NCBI RefSeq assembly: GCF_001078595.1
Contig: NZ_LFTY01000002.1
Span: 3,679,148-3,743,147 of the forward strand
DNA length: 64,000 nucleotides
Source of the DNA: Candidatus Rhodobacter oscarellae
Lineage (GTDB): Bacteria; Pseudomonadota; Alphaproteobacteria; Rhodobacterales; Rhodobacteraceae
Direction of reading: 5' to 3'
The notes beneath the pieces are model-generated. The model saw nothing but the letters and a program-made list of their open reading frames with translations, was not told where the DNA came from and made no database searches. Each line of letters starts with the position of its first letter. The stretch's first letter is position 1. Both the position numbers and the translations under genes were made by a program. Shown here one piece after another: positions 37,480 through 47,422 of this stretch.

Positions 37480-39390
37480 ATGATCAATCGCCGTCCCGTG
37501 GCCCGCACGAAGGCCAAGAGCAAGCGCTGGGAACCGCCACGCGCGTTTTGGATGGGGCTGCCGCTGGCGGCGATGGCGCTGGGCCTGGCCACGATGGCCT
37601 TCGGCGAGACGGTGATCAAAAGCCACGGGGTGTCGAATTTCGATGCGCTGAAATACGGCTCCGATATGGCACATCTGGACTACGTGAACCCCGACGCGCC
37701 CAAGGGCGGCGAGTTCAGCCAGTGGTCGCAGGCCACCTTTGACAGCTTCAACCTCTACACTCGCAAGGGCGTGCCAGCTCCGCTGACCGGCCTGATGTAT
37801 GAGAGCATCCTGACCAGCGCGGCGGATGATTTCTATGGCGCATACTGCTATATCTGCGAAACGCTGGAATACCCCGAGAGCCGGGACTGGGTGATCTTCA
37901 ACCTGCGGCCCGAGGTGACGTTCTCGGACGGCTCGCCCATGACCGCCGAGGACGTCAAGTTCAGCTTTGACCTGGTGCTGGAGCAGGGGATCAGCGAGTA
38001 CCGCTCTGTCGTGGAGAGCTTTGTTGAGAGCGTCGAGGTGCTGGGGCCGCACCAGATCAGATACAACTTCACCGACACCGCGCCCTTCAAGGACCGGCTG
38101 ACCTTCGCGGGCGGCACCACCATTTGGTCCAAGACGTGGTTCGAAGAGACCGGCGCGCGGCTGGACGAGAGCACGACAGATCCCTTCATGGGCACCGGGC
38201 CCTATGTGGTCGATAAGGTCGATATCGGGCGGCAGCTGATCTATAAGCGGAACCCGAATTACTGGGGCGCGGACCTGCCCTGGAACATCGGCCAGAACAA
38301 CTTTGACAGCATCCGCGTGGAGGTCTTCGGCGACAGCCAGGCGGCGTTCGAGGCGTTCAAGGCGGGCGAGTACACGTTCCGCAACGAGAACTCCTCGAAG
38401 ACCTGGGGCACGGGCTATGACTTCCCGGCTTTAACGGACGGCAAAGTGCTGAGGGCCGAGCTGAAAGACGGCACGATCGGCAGCGCGCAGGCCTTCGTCT
38501 TCAACCTGGACCGCGAGGTCTGGAACGATCCAAAGGTGCGCGCCGCGGTGCGGTTGATGTTCAACTTCGAATGGTCGAACGAGACGCTGTTCTTTGGGCT
38601 CTATGAGCGGGTGAACTCGTTCTGGGAGAACTCGCCTTTGGAAGCGACCGGCGTGCCGACCGAGGCAGAGAAGGCGCTGTTGCAGCCCCTGGTGGACAAG
38701 GGTCTTTTGAACGCGTCCGTCTTGACGGAGGAGGCCATTATGGCGCCGACCTCGGGCAAGCGCGTACTGGACCGCAAGAACCTGCGCGCGGCGTCGGCCC
38801 TGCTGGACGAGGCGGGCTGGGCCGTCGGCGAGGATGGCATCCGCCGCAAGGATGGCGTGGAGCTAAAGGCGGATATCCTGTCTTTCAGCCCCGCCTTTGA
38901 CCGCATCATCAACCCCTATGTCGAGAACCTCAAACGGCTTGGCATCGCCGCCAAATTGGACCGCGTGGATGTGTCGCAATATGTCGACCGCCGCCGCAAG
39001 GGCGATTTCGACATGACCACGCATTCCTTCGGGATGGGGTTCGAGCCGGGTTTTGGCCTGCGGCAATGGTACAGCCACGAGACCGCCGATGACAGCTCGC
39101 GCAACCTGATGCGGCTGCGCAACGAGGCCTATGACGAGCTGATCAACCATGTCGTCGCGGCCAGCACCTTGGACGAGCTGGAAACCGCCGTGCACGCGCT
39201 GGACCGCGCGCTGAGGGCCGAAGGGTTCTGGGTGCCGCAATGGTTCAAGGACAAGCACACGGTGGCCTATTGGGACATGTACCGCCACCCCGAACCGCTG
39301 CCGCCGCTGGCGCTGGGGGAGCTGAGCTTTTGGTGGTACGACGCCGAGGCGCATCAGCGCTTGCTCGATGCTGGCGCGTTGAAGCGGTAA
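37480..39390 (+). CDS. yejA: Peptide ABC transporter substrate-binding protein (YejA-type)
   Basis: A 636-residue periplasmic binding protein of the SBP family 5. The N-terminus is a basic stretch followed by a hydrophobic segment (FWMGLPLAAMALGLATMAFG) as export signal. The mature part contains NPDAPKGGEFSQWSQATFDS and YESILTS, typical of YejA/oligopeptide binders. ATG 37480 is preceded by AGAGGAG. It heads a four-gene importer yejA-yejB-yejE-yejF. YejABEF systems import peptides, including microcin C in E. coli; the natural ligand here is inferred. Confidence 0.88.
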   Translation: MINRRPVARTKAKSKRWEPPRAFWMGLPLAAMALGLATMAFGETVIKSHGVSNFDALKYGSDMAHLDYVNPDAPKGGEFSQWSQATFDSFNLYTRKGVPAPLTGLMYESILTSAADDFYGAYCYICETLEYPESRDWVIFNLRPEVTFSDGSPMTAEDVKFSFDLVLEQGISEYRSVVESFVESVEVLGPHQIRYNFTDTAPFKDRLTFAGGTTIWSKTWFEETGARLDESTTDPFMGTGPYVVDKVDIGRQLIYKRNPNYWGADLPWNIGQNNFDSIRVEVFGDSQAAFEAFKAGEYTFRNENSSKTWGTGYDFPALTDGKVLRAELKDGTIGSAQAFVFNLDREVWNDPKVRAAVRLMFNFEWSNETLFFGLYERVNSFWENSPLEATGVPTEAEKALLQPLVDKGLLNASVLTEEAIMAPTSGKRVLDRKNLRAASALLDEAGWAVGEDGIRRKDGVELKADILSFSPAFDRIINPYVENLKRLGIAAKLDRVDVSQYVDRRRKGDFDMTTHSFGMGFEPGFGLRQWYSHETADDSSRNLMRLRNEAYDELINHVVAASTLDELETAVHALDRALRAEGFWVPQWFKDKHTVAYWDMYRHPEPLPPLALGELSFWWYDAEAHQRLLDAGALKR

Positions 39391-39399
39391 CGCACGCAG

Positions 39400-40479
39400 A
39401 TGGGCGCCTATATCCTCCGACGGCTTCTGCTGGTGATCCCCACGCTGATCGGCGTGATGATCGTAAACTTCACGCTGGTGCAATTCGTGCCGGGCGGCCC
39501 GATCGAGCAGATCATCGCCAATCTCGAGGGCCAGGGCGATGTGCTGGAGGGGATCACCGGCAACGCGACGGAGACGTTTGAGACCGCGGAGGACAGCTCT
39601 TACATCGGCGGGCGGGGCCTGCCGGATGAGCTGATCGCCGAGCTCGAGAAAGAGTTCGGCTTTGACAAGCCGCCGGTGCAGCGGTTCCTGATGATGATGT
39701 GGAACTACATGCGTCTGGATTTTGGCGAGAGTTATTTCCGCGACATCGGGGTGCTGGAGCTGGTGCTGGAGAAGCTGCCCGTGTCGCTGAGCCTGGGGCT
39801 GTGGTCGGTGCTGCTGATCTATTTGATCTCGATCCCGATGGGCATCAAGAAGGCGGTCAGGGACGGCACGCCCTTTGATACCTGGACCTCTAGCCTGATC
39901 ATCATCGGCTACGCGATCCCGGGATTTCTGTTCGCGATCCTCTTGCTGGTGCTGTTCGCGGGCGGGTCGTTTCTGCAGATCTTCCCGCTGCGGGGCCTGA
40001 CCAGCGACAACTTTGACCAGCTGAGCGTGGCGGGGAAGATCCTCGATTACTTCTGGCACATCACGCTGCCGATCATCGCCTATACGATTGGCGGTTTCGC
40101 GACGCTGACGCTGCTGACCAAGAATAGCTTTCTTGACCAGATCAAGATGCAATACGTGGTCACGGCGCGCGCGAAGGGCCTGTCAGAGCGCCGCGTGCTG
40201 TATGGGCACGTGTTCCGCAACGCGATGCTGATCGTGATCTCGGGCTTCCCGGCGCTCTTTGTGGGCATCTTCTTTGGCGGGGCGATCTTTATCGAGACGA
40301 TTTTCTCGCTGGACGGGCTGGGGCGGCTCGGGTTCGAGGCCGCGGTGCAGCGGGACTATTCTGTGATCTTCGGCACGCTGTTCTTCTTTGGGCTGATCGG
40401 GCTGGTGGTCGGGATCCTCAGCGACCTGATGTATGTGTTCGTCGATCCGCGGATCGATTTTGAGTCGCGGGAGACCTGA
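39400..40479 (+). CDS. yejB: Peptide ABC transporter permease (YejB-type)
   Basis: A 359-residue integral membrane permease. The N-terminus [20 protein letters not shown] is the characteristic first span of DppB/YejB-type permeases. The cytoplasmic EAA-like loop is [19 protein letters not shown], which docks the ATPase. It has a long periplasmic insert (about 45-105) as in YejB. It starts 9 bases after yejA and ends 1 base before yejE. Confidence 0.92.
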   Translation: MGAYILRRLLLVIPTLIGVMIVNFTLVQFVPGGPIEQIIANLEGQGDVLEGITGNATETFETAEDSSYIGGRGLPDELIAELEKEFGFDKPPVQRFLMMMWNYMRLDFGESYFRDIGVLELVLEKLPVSLSLGLWSVLLIYLISIPMGIKKAVRDGTPFDTWTSSLIIIGYAIPGFLFAILLLVLFAGGSFLQIFPLRGLTSDNFDQLSVAGKILDYFWHITLPIIAYTIGGFATLTLLTKNSFLDQIKMQYVVTARAKGLSERRVLYGHVFRNAMLIVISGFPALFVGIFFGGAIFIETIFSLDGLGRLGFEAAVQRDYSVIFGTLFFFGLIGLVVGILSDLMYVFVDPRIDFESRET

Positions 40480-40480
40480 G

Positions 40481-41668
40481 ATGGCCGTGACCGAACCCAC
40501 CACCGGGGCGGCGCCCGTCGAGGCGCCGGGGATCTATGTGCCGGAGCCCAAGAAGGGTTTCTTTACGCTGTCGCCACTTAACAAGCGCCGCTGGCGCAAC
40601 TTTACGCGCAACCGGCGCGCCTATTGGTCCCTGGTGATCTTCTCGATCCTCTTCGGGCTGAGCATCTTTGCGGAGTTCATTGCCAACGACAAACCGATCC
40701 TGGTGCAGTACCGCGGCGGCTACTACATGCCGATCTTCAACTTCTATCCCGAGCAGCAGTTCGGCGGCGATTTCCAGACCGAAGCGGTCTATGGCGATGT
40801 CGAGGTGCAGTGCCTGATTAAGACCGGCGGGTTGGAGGATTGCTTTGACGACCCCGAGGGCGTGATCGCTGATGCGGCGGACGGGGATGTCGCGGGCATT
40901 CCGGTCGAGACCGGCTGGCTGCTTTGGCCGCTGGTGCCCTATAGCTACGACACCATCGTGGACACCGGCGGCGTGGCGCCGGGCCCGCCCACATCGCAGA
41001 ACCTCTTGGGCACGGATGACACGTCGCGCGACGTGCTGGCGCGGGTGATCTATGGCTTCCGATTATCCATCCTCTTTACCCTGGTGGTCACGGTGCTGTC
41101 CTCGTTTATCGGGATCATCGCGGGCGCGGTGCAGGGCTATTTCGGCGGCTGGGTGGACCTGATTTTCCAGCGCTTGCTAGAGATCTGGGGCGCCACGCCG
41201 ATGCTTTATGTGATCATTATCACCTTTGCGATATTCGGGCGCAGCGTGGGCTTGCTGATCTTCCTGATGGTGCTTTTCGGCTGGCCGGCTTTGGTGGGCG
41301 TGGTGCGCGCAGAGTTCCTGCGGGCGCGGAACTTTGAGTATATCCGCGCCGCTAAGGCGCTGGGCGTTTCAAGCTGGACGATCATGATGCGCCATATGCT
41401 GCCCAACGCGATGGTGGCGACGCTGACGCTGATGCCGTTCCTGATCACGGGCACGATCGGCTCGCTGGCGGGGCTGGATCTGCTGGGCTTCGGCCTGCCG
41501 TCGTCGGCGCCGTCGCTGGGCGAGCTAACGCTGCAGGCGAAACAGAACCTGCAGGCGCCCTGGCTGGGCTTCACGGCCTTCATCACCTTCGCGGTGATGC
41601 TGAGCCTTCTGGTGTTCATCTTCGAGGGCGTGCGCGACGCTTTCGACCCGAGAAAGATCTTCCAATGA
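40481..41668 (+). CDS. yejE: Peptide ABC transporter permease (YejE-type)
   Basis: A 395-residue DppC/YejE-like permease with an N-terminal cytoplasmic stretch, LSPLNKRRWRNFTRNRRAYW before the first span, a large periplasmic region (about 65-175) and a C-terminal membrane domain with the EAA loop (YIRAAKALGVSSWTIMMRH). ATG 40481 lies one base after the yejB stop. It overlaps yejF by 4 bases (ATGA), so the pair is translationally coupled. Confidence 0.92.
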   Translation: MAVTEPTTGAAPVEAPGIYVPEPKKGFFTLSPLNKRRWRNFTRNRRAYWSLVIFSILFGLSIFAEFIANDKPILVQYRGGYYMPIFNFYPEQQFGGDFQTEAVYGDVEVQCLIKTGGLEDCFDDPEGVIADAADGDVAGIPVETGWLLWPLVPYSYDTIVDTGGVAPGPPTSQNLLGTDDTSRDVLARVIYGFRLSILFTLVVTVLSSFIGIIAGAVQGYFGGWVDLIFQRLLEIWGATPMLYVIIITFAIFGRSVGLLIFLMVLFGWPALVGVVRAEFLRARNFEYIRAAKALGVSSWTIMMRHMLPNAMVATLTLMPFLITGTIGSLAGLDLLGFGLPSSAPSLGELTLQAKQNLQAPWLGFTAFITFAVMLSLLVFIFEGVRDAFDPRKIFQ

Positions 41669-43272
41669 GCACCGTTTTAGACGTCAAGGACCTGACGATT
41701 GGGTTCCGGCAGGACGGGCGCGTGGTCGAGGCTGTGCGCGGCGTATCCTTCCATGTCGAGAAGGGCGAGACCGTGGCGCTGGTGGGCGAAAGCGGCTCGG
41801 GGAAGTCGGTGACGGCGTTGTCGACCGTGTCCTTGCTGCCCGAAAGCGCGCAGGTGAGCGGCTCCATCGACTATCTCGGCGAAGAGATGGTCGGCGCATC
41901 AGAGGCCGATCTGCGCCGGGTGCGGGGCAACGATATCAGCTTTATCTTCCAAGAGCCGATGACCTCGCTAAACCCGCTGCACACGCTGGAAAAGCAGATC
42001 ATGGAGAGCCTGGCGCTGCACCAGGGCCTGACTGGGGATGCGGCGCGGGCGCGGATTGTGGAGCTGCTGGAGAAGGTGGGCATCCGCGAGGCGGCCTCGC
42101 GGCTCAAGGATTACCCCCACCAGCTATCGGGCGGGCAGCGCCAGCGCGTGATGATCGCCATGGCGCTGGCCAACAAGCCGGACCTTTTGATCGCGGACGA
42201 GCCCACGACGGCCCTGGATGTGACGATCCAGGCGCAGATCCTCGAATTGCTGGCGGAGCTGAAGCAGACCGAGGACATGTCGCTTCTGTTCATCACCCAC
42301 GACCTGGTGATCGTGCGCCGCATCGCGGACCGGGTCTGCGTGATGCAGAACGGCGAGATCGTAGAGCAGGGGCCCACCGCCGAGATCTTTGACAATCCGC
42401 AGCATCCCTATACCCGCAAGCTCCTCAGCGCTGAGTCCGCGGGCGTCCCCGACCCGGTGCCCGCCGGCGCCGAGGAGATCGCGCGCACGGATGATCTGCG
42501 CATCTGGTTCCCGATCCAGCGCGGGCTCTTGCGGCGCGTGGTCGGGCATATCAAGGCGGTGAACGCGGCCTCTCTTTCGGTGCGCGCCGGTGAGACAATC
42601 GGGATCGTGGGCGAGAGCGGATCTGGCAAGACGACGCTGGCGCTGGCGGTGATGCGGCTGATCCAATCGGATGGCCCAATCCACTTTCTGGGCCGCGCGA
42701 TCCAGGGCCACAATACGCGCGAGATGCGGGCGCTGCGGCGCGACATGCAGATCGTGTTCCAGGACCCTTATGGCAGTCTCAGCCCGCGCATGACGGTCGA
42801 AGAGATCATCGCCGAGGGACTGACGATCCACAAGGTGGACGCCAATCGCAGCCGGCGCGAACTGGTGGCAGAGATCATGGTCGAGGTCGGTCTGGATCCG
42901 GTCTCGATGCATCGCTACCCGCACGAGTTCTCCGGGGGGCAGCGGCAAAGGATCGCGATTGCGCGCGCGATGATCCTGCGGCCCAAGCTCTTGGTACTGG
43001 ACGAGCCGACCTCGGCGCTTGATATGACGGTGCAGGTGCAAATCGTGGAGCTTCTGCGCGATCTGCAGAAGCGCTACGGGCTGGCTTATCTGTTCATCAG
43101 CCATGACCTGAAGGTCGTGCGTGCGCTCAGCCACAAGGTTATCGTGATGAAGCGCGGCGATATCGTCGAGGCCGGGGAGGCGCGTCAGATATTCCAGGAC
43201 CCGCAGACGGAGTACACGCAAGAGCTGCTTGCGGCGGCGTTTGACGCGCATGCGGATGGCGCGGTCGCGTAG
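41665..43272 (+). CDS. yejF: Peptide ABC transporter ATPase with two nucleotide-binding domains (YejF-type)
   Basis: A 535-residue protein with two complete ABC ATPase modules. Each has a Walker A ([20 protein letters not shown]), a signature ([16 protein letters not shown]) and a Walker B ([16 protein letters not shown]). The first module ends with the oligopeptide-type extension ([11 protein letters not shown]). It energises YejB/YejE. It is the last gene of the operon; no clear terminator is visible in the 134 bases before the convergent carboxypeptidase gene. Confidence 0.95.
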   Translation: MSTVLDVKDLTIGFRQDGRVVEAVRGVSFHVEKGETVALVGESGSGKSVTALSTVSLLPESAQVSGSIDYLGEEMVGASEADLRRVRGNDISFIFQEPMTSLNPLHTLEKQIMESLALHQGLTGDAARARIVELLEKVGIREAASRLKDYPHQLSGGQRQRVMIAMALANKPDLLIADEPTTALDVTIQAQILELLAELKQTEDMSLLFITHDLVIVRRIADRVCVMQNGEIVEQGPTAEIFDNPQHPYTRKLLSAESAGVPDPVPAGAEEIARTDDLRIWFPIQRGLLRRVVGHIKAVNAASLSVRAGETIGIVGESGSGKTTLALAVMRLIQSDGPIHFLGRAIQGHNTREMRALRRDMQIVFQDPYGSLSPRMTVEEIIAEGLTIHKVDANRSRRELVAEIMVEVGLDPVSMHRYPHEFSGGQRQRIAIARAMILRPKLLVLDEPTSALDMTVQVQIVELLRDLQKRYGLAYLFISHDLKVVRALSHKVIVMKRGDIVEAGEARQIFQDPQTEYTQELLAAAFDAHADGAVA

Positions 43273-43406
43273 CGCCTTGTGCGGCTCTTGATGGCGGCCA
43301 GTGGGCGGGGCGGTGGCGCCCGGCTCTGCAAAAATTCACTGAAAATTCAGCGAATCGGTGGAAAATGAGCCCGGGTGGGCGGGCAAAGCCGCCTAAGACC
43401 TAAGGC

Positions 43407-44882
43407 CTAAGTCGGACCCTGGGCTGTGCATTCCATGTTCCGGGCCTTCAGACGCAGGCAGGCCCGTTTGGCGCTCTCTTTTGTCAGCCCCACAAAATGC
43501 GCGTCGTGCCCGCGCGCGCTGCTGGCGACCTTGCGCAAGGCGGTGTCCAGAGTGCCAAGCTCTGCGAGGGCAGTGCGGAGCAGGACGCGCTCTGCCTCGT
43601 ATCGGGTGGTGAAGCGGCCGACATTGATGCTCCAGTGGCGTCCGCCGGATGTTGACAGGCGGGTGACGACCACGCGTTCGGGCTCTGGAGCTTGCTCAAG
43701 CGCGGCGGTTTGCACCGTGGGCCGGACGATCCGAGCGGGACGCGGCTGCGGTGCCATCGCCGCGGTCAGCGAATTGACCTGCGACGGTTTTTTGTTCCAC
43801 TTAAAGCGCGGCAACGGGATCACTGAGGCGGTGCGCAGCTTTGGCGGCTCTTGCTGGACCGTCTCGGTTTGCACGGCGCTTAGGGTCTCGTCGATGCTCT
43901 CGGCCATCGCGATGAGCCGCTCCTGCGGCGGTTCTGCCGCTTCGGCGGTGGGCCGGGGCATTGGCCGCACGCTCTTGGCGACGGCGCGCACGACGCGAAT
44001 GGTTTTGGACGGCTCCGCTGGTCCGGGGCCGACATGCGGTTTCACGGGTTTGCGCACGGCCACTTGGCTTGGCGCGCGGCTGAAGCCCAGGTCCATCAGC
44101 TCGGCCACTTTCGCGTTGCGCTGCGCCGTGGAGCGGCCACCGAACACCGTGGTGATGATGCGCTCTTGCCCGCGTTCGGCGGAGGCGACTAGGTTGAAAC
44201 CCGCGGCGCGCGTGTAGCCGGTCTTGATCCCGTCAGCGCCCTTATAGGCCCCAAGGAAGCGGCGGTTCGTGTTGGCCACTTCAGCGATGCCCGCATGGGT
44301 CGAGCGGCGCGAGAAGATGTTGTAGTACTCTGGGTAGTCGTAGAACACGTGCCGCCCAAGGATCGTCATGTCCCGCGCGGTGGACAAATGCCCCGCCTCG
44401 GTCAAGCCATGCGCATTCTTAAAGTTCGAGCGCGTCATCCCCAACGCCTTGGCGGTGCGGTTCATGCGTCGCGCGAATGCGGCCTCGGAACCAGAGATCG
44501 CCTCTGCCAGCGCGGTGGCCGCGTCATTGGCCGACTTCACCGCTGCAGCGCGGATCAGGTAGCGCAGCTTGATGCGCTGCCCAGGTCTTAGACCCAGCTT
44601 GGAGGGCTGCTCGGCCGCCGCTTTCTTGGATATCTTCACCTTCGTGTCGAGGCTGATCTCGCCATTCTCAACCGCGCTGAACACCACATAAAGCGTCATC
44701 ATTTTCGTCAGCGATGCCGGGTGCAGCCTGGTGTCGGCGTTGCGAGAGTGCAGGACCTTACCGGAGCGCGCGTCCATCACCATGGCCGCGTAGGGCGCCG
44801 CCACGACCGCGTTCGCGCATAGGATAAACGCAAATGTAATAGATAGCCCCCAAAGGGCCGCACGGTTCGAGAATCGGGTCAC
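43407..44882 (-). CDS. D-alanyl-D-alanine carboxypeptidase (peptidase S11) with SPOR domain
   Basis: A 491-residue penicillin-binding carboxypeptidase that trims peptidoglycan side chains. It has a signal peptide (about 1-29), then the three active-site motifs S57LTK, S117AN and K220TG. A Pro/Glu-rich linker (about 275-400) leads to a C-terminal SPOR-like domain (about 415-491), which in other proteins binds denuded glycan at the division site. I chose GTG 44882 because AGCAGGA lies 8 bases upstream and the signal peptide follows directly; an ATG at 44984 would add 34 unlikely residues. Confidence 0.9.
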   Translation of the reverse strand: MTRFSNRAALWGLSITFAFILCANAVVAAPYAAMVMDARSGKVLHSRNADTRLHPASLTKMMTLYVVFSAVENGEISLDTKVKISKKAAAEQPSKLGLRPGQRIKLRYLIRAAAVKSANDAATALAEAISGSEAAFARRMNRTAKALGMTRSNFKNAHGLTEAGHLSTARDMTILGRHVFYDYPEYYNIFSRRSTHAGIAEVANTNRRFLGAYKGADGIKTGYTRAAGFNLVASAERGQERIITTVFGGRSTAQRNAKVAELMDLGFSRAPSQVAVRKPVKPHVGPGPAEPSKTIRVVRAVAKSVRPMPRPTAEAAEPPQERLIAMAESIDETLSAVQTETVQQEPPKLRTASVIPLPRFKWNKKPSQVNSLTAAMAPQPRPARIVRPTVQTAALEQAPEPERVVVTRLSTSGGRHWSINVGRFTTRYEAERVLLRTALAELGTLDTALRKVASSARGHDAHFVGLTKESAKRACLRLKARNMECTAQGPT

Positions 44883-45243
44883 CGTATAGTCCTGCTCTGC
44901 CTCTCGCCCGGTATCTTTTGCCCGGATCGTTTGTTGTGGGCAAATTAGCACAGCAATTCGAATCGGAAAACAATTAATTTTCAATGGGTTTCAGAAAGTA
45001 GTTGATGCGGTGGGCAAGATGTAGCGGTTGCGCAGCACGGCGCCGCAACCTGTTCCATTGTGGCAAGATTAAGGCGGCGCGCTGAACGTCAGGCGCGACC
45101 ACGATGCCGCAAACGCAACCCTAGATCTGCCGCCCCGGCGCGGCCAAATTGGCCGATGCGCCGATCCGGCCCTTTTCTCTCCCGCGGCGGCCCCTATATA
45201 GTGCGGTTCAAGCGAACAGAGTCCACCTGCGGAGTATACGGGC

Positions 45244-45588
45244 GTGACCCGACTTCCCCTTAACATGGCAGAACGCGACGGCGATGGCGACGGCGGTGAC
45301 ACCGGCGTCGTTGTCGAGACGCGTGCGAAAACGAAAAGGCCGCCGCTCTATAAGGTGATGCTGCTGAACGACGACTACACGCCGATGGAGTTCGTCGTGT
45401 TGGTGTTGGAACGCTTCTTTGGTCTCAACCACGCACAGGCCTTCGAGCTGATGCTGACCGTGCACAAGAAGGGCGTGGCCGTCGTGGGGGTCTTCGCCTT
45501 TGAGATCGCCGAGACCAAGGTCGGCCAGGTGATGGACTTTGCGCGGCGCCATCAGCACCCGCTGCAATGCACCATGGAAAAGGAATAG
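45244..45588 (+). CDS. clpS: ClpS, ATP-dependent Clp protease adaptor
   Basis: A 114-residue adaptor that delivers N-degron substrates to ClpAP. After a flexible acidic N-terminus, the core has [16 protein letters not shown] for N-end-residue binding, [11 protein letters not shown] and [12 protein letters not shown] with the typical [12 protein letters not shown] ending. Alphaproteobacteria often have two ClpS paralogues; clpA is not adjacent here. GTG 45244 has GGAG at suitable spacing, while the in-frame ATG at 45265 does not. Confidence 0.93.
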   Translation: MTRLPLNMAERDGDGDGGDTGVVVETRAKTKRPPLYKVMLLNDDYTPMEFVVLVLERFFGLNHAQAFELMLTVHKKGVAVVGVFAFEIAETKVGQVMDFARRHQHPLQCTMEKE

Positions 45589-45592
45589 CCGG

Positions 45593-46564
45593 CTGTCGAC
45601 GCGGCTAAGCCTCGCCGTGGAAACGGTCTTTGATGCGCCAGAGTTGGGCAGGATCGCGGTGTTTGCACCGCGCGCCGGGCTGGACCTTTCGGCGTTGGAC
45701 AAAGACCGGCTGCACCTGATCCAAGGGTTCAAGCCCGACCATGATGCCTGGGCGCGGGCGGGCTATGACGTCTCTGTCGCCCCACAAGGCGCGTATTCCG
45801 CCGCCATCCTGTGCCTGCCGTGCGCGAAGGCCCTGGCCCGCGATCTTATCGCGCAAGCGCGCGCGCTCACCTCCGGTCCGATCTTGGTGGATGGCGACAA
45901 GGTGGACGGGATCGAAAGCGCCCTGCGGGATCTGCGGAAACGCGCCGAGGTCGGCGGCCCCGTATCAAAGGCCCATGGAAAGGCCTTTCAGGTGACCGGA
46001 GGCGACTTTGGCGATTGGCGCGCCGCGCCGGCGCAGGTGGAGGGCTTTCAAACTCTGCCCGGCGTGTTCTCTGCCGATGGCATCGATCCCGCCTCGAAGC
46101 TGCTGGCCGAGGCGCTGCCCGCGAAACTGCCAAAGCGCATGGCGGATCTCGGGGCGGGCTGGGGGTATCTGTCGGCGCAGACCCTATCGCGCGAAGGGAT
46201 TGAGGCCTTGCACCTGGTCGAGGCCGATCACGCGGCGCTGGAATGCGCGCGGGCAAACGTGGCGGATGCCCGAGCGCGGTTCCACTGGGCGGATGCCCGC
46301 GACGTCGACCTAAAGGCGCTTGACGGTGTCATCATGAACCCGCCCTTCCATCAGGCGCGGGCGGCGGAGCCAAAGCTGGGCCTGGCATTCATCGCCTCGG
46401 CTGCGCGCATTCTCGCGCCCCATGGGCGGCTTTGGATGGTGGCGAACAGGCATTTGCCCTACGAGGTCTCGCTGAAAGATGCGTTTCGGACCGTCACTGA
46501 AATCGCTGGCGACACCCGCTTCAAAGTGCTGTACGCTGAAAAGCCCAGTCGCCGCGGACGCTGA
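45593..46564 (+). CDS. Class I methyltransferase, RsmC-like (16S rRNA guanine-N2)
   Basis: A 323-residue protein with the RsmC two-lobe plan: a degenerate N-terminal methyltransferase-like half and a catalytic C-terminal half with MADLGAGWGYLS for SAM and MNPPFHQ, the N-methyltransferase NPPF motif. RsmC modifies G1207 of 16S rRNA. The family-typical start, STRLSLAVE, would begin at a CTG (45593), 8 bases after AAAGGAA in the clpS tail; the next candidate, GTG 45617, has no ribosome site. It lies 4 bases after clpS. Confidence 0.82.
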   Translation: MSTRLSLAVETVFDAPELGRIAVFAPRAGLDLSALDKDRLHLIQGFKPDHDAWARAGYDVSVAPQGAYSAAILCLPCAKALARDLIAQARALTSGPILVDGDKVDGIESALRDLRKRAEVGGPVSKAHGKAFQVTGGDFGDWRAAPAQVEGFQTLPGVFSADGIDPASKLLAEALPAKLPKRMADLGAGWGYLSAQTLSREGIEALHLVEADHAALECARANVADARARFHWADARDVDLKALDGVIMNPPFHQARAAEPKLGLAFIASAARILAPHGRLWMVANRHLPYEVSLKDAFRTVTEIAGDTRFKVLYAEKPSRRGR

Positions 46565-46603
46565 AACCCGCTAACCTTCACCGAAAGAATCAGGGAGACG
46601 CAG

Positions 46604-47416
46604 ATGTCTTTCTCGATCGCGGGTAAGACCGCCATCGTCACCGGCGCCGCCAATGGGGTGGGCCTCGCCATCGCGCGCCACTTCGTCGATCACGGCGCCA
46701 ATGTGGTTTTTGCCGACCGCGACGAGGAGGGGCTGGACAAGGAGGTGGGCGAGCAATCGCAGCAAGAAGACAGCCCGGTGCGCGCGTTCTCGGGCGATCT
46801 GCGCGAGAAGCTGACCATTGCCAACCTTCTGTCGGCGACCTTGGACGCGTTCGATCAGGTGGACATCCTGGTAAACGCCAGCCGGCAGCTTCTGCCATCC
46901 GACCCGCTTGACCCCAAAGAGGACAGCGTCAGCACCCTGCTTGAACAGAACCTGATGACCAGCCTGCGCCTGACGCAGGCGATCTCGAAGCGCATGATCA
47001 AGCAGGCCGAAGAAGACGGCCGAGAGTCCGGCCAGGCCGGGGCTATTGTGAACCTCAGCTCGATCGCGGCGCGCAGGGCGCATCCAGAGCTTTTGGGCTA
47101 CTCTGTGAGCTGCGCAGCGCTGGACCAGATGACGCGCTCGATGGCCGTCGCATTGGCGCCGCACCGCATACGGGTGAACGCGGTGTCTTTCGGGTCCGTC
47201 ATGTCCGCCAGCCTACAGAACACCCTGAAAGGCGACGACGACAGCCGCGCCGACATTATCGCGCACACGCCATTGAGCCGCATCGCCCGCGCCAGCGAGG
47301 TGGCGGAGGCGGCGCAATTCCTGGCCTCAGACGGGGCGGGGTTCATGACCGGTCAGATTGTGACCGTCGATGGGGGCCGCACGCTTTTGGATTCGGTTGC
47401 CGCTCCGGCGCACTAG
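46604..47416 (+). CDS. SDR-family protein with Cys at the catalytic lysine position
   Basis: A 270-residue short-chain dehydrogenase fold with an intact cofactor loop (TGAANGVG, 13-20), NAS at 91-93, Ser152/153, Tyr166 and the C-terminal VDGG. The active site reads YSVSC, so Cys170 replaces the Lys of Tyr-x3-Lys. That should cripple classical dehydrogenase chemistry or change it. I recall relatives in this family with the same replacement, so it may be a conserved variant. It ends 6 bases from the convergent ROK gene. Confidence 0.8.
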   Translation: MSFSIAGKTAIVTGAANGVGLAIARHFVDHGANVVFADRDEEGLDKEVGEQSQQEDSPVRAFSGDLREKLTIANLLSATLDAFDQVDILVNASRQLLPSDPLDPKEDSVSTLLEQNLMTSLRLTQAISKRMIKQAEEDGRESGQAGAIVNLSSIAARRAHPELLGYSVSCAALDQMTRSMAVALAPHRIRVNAVSFGSVMSASLQNTLKGDDDSRADIIAHTPLSRIARASEVAEAAQFLASDGAGFMTGQIVTVDGGRTLLDSVAAPAH

Positions 47417-47422
47417 CCGCGC

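Noticed and set aside
43335-43360. Terminator between yejF and the carboxypeptidase gene
   Set aside because: Only a 5-bp stem (CTGAA/TTCAG) without a T-run.
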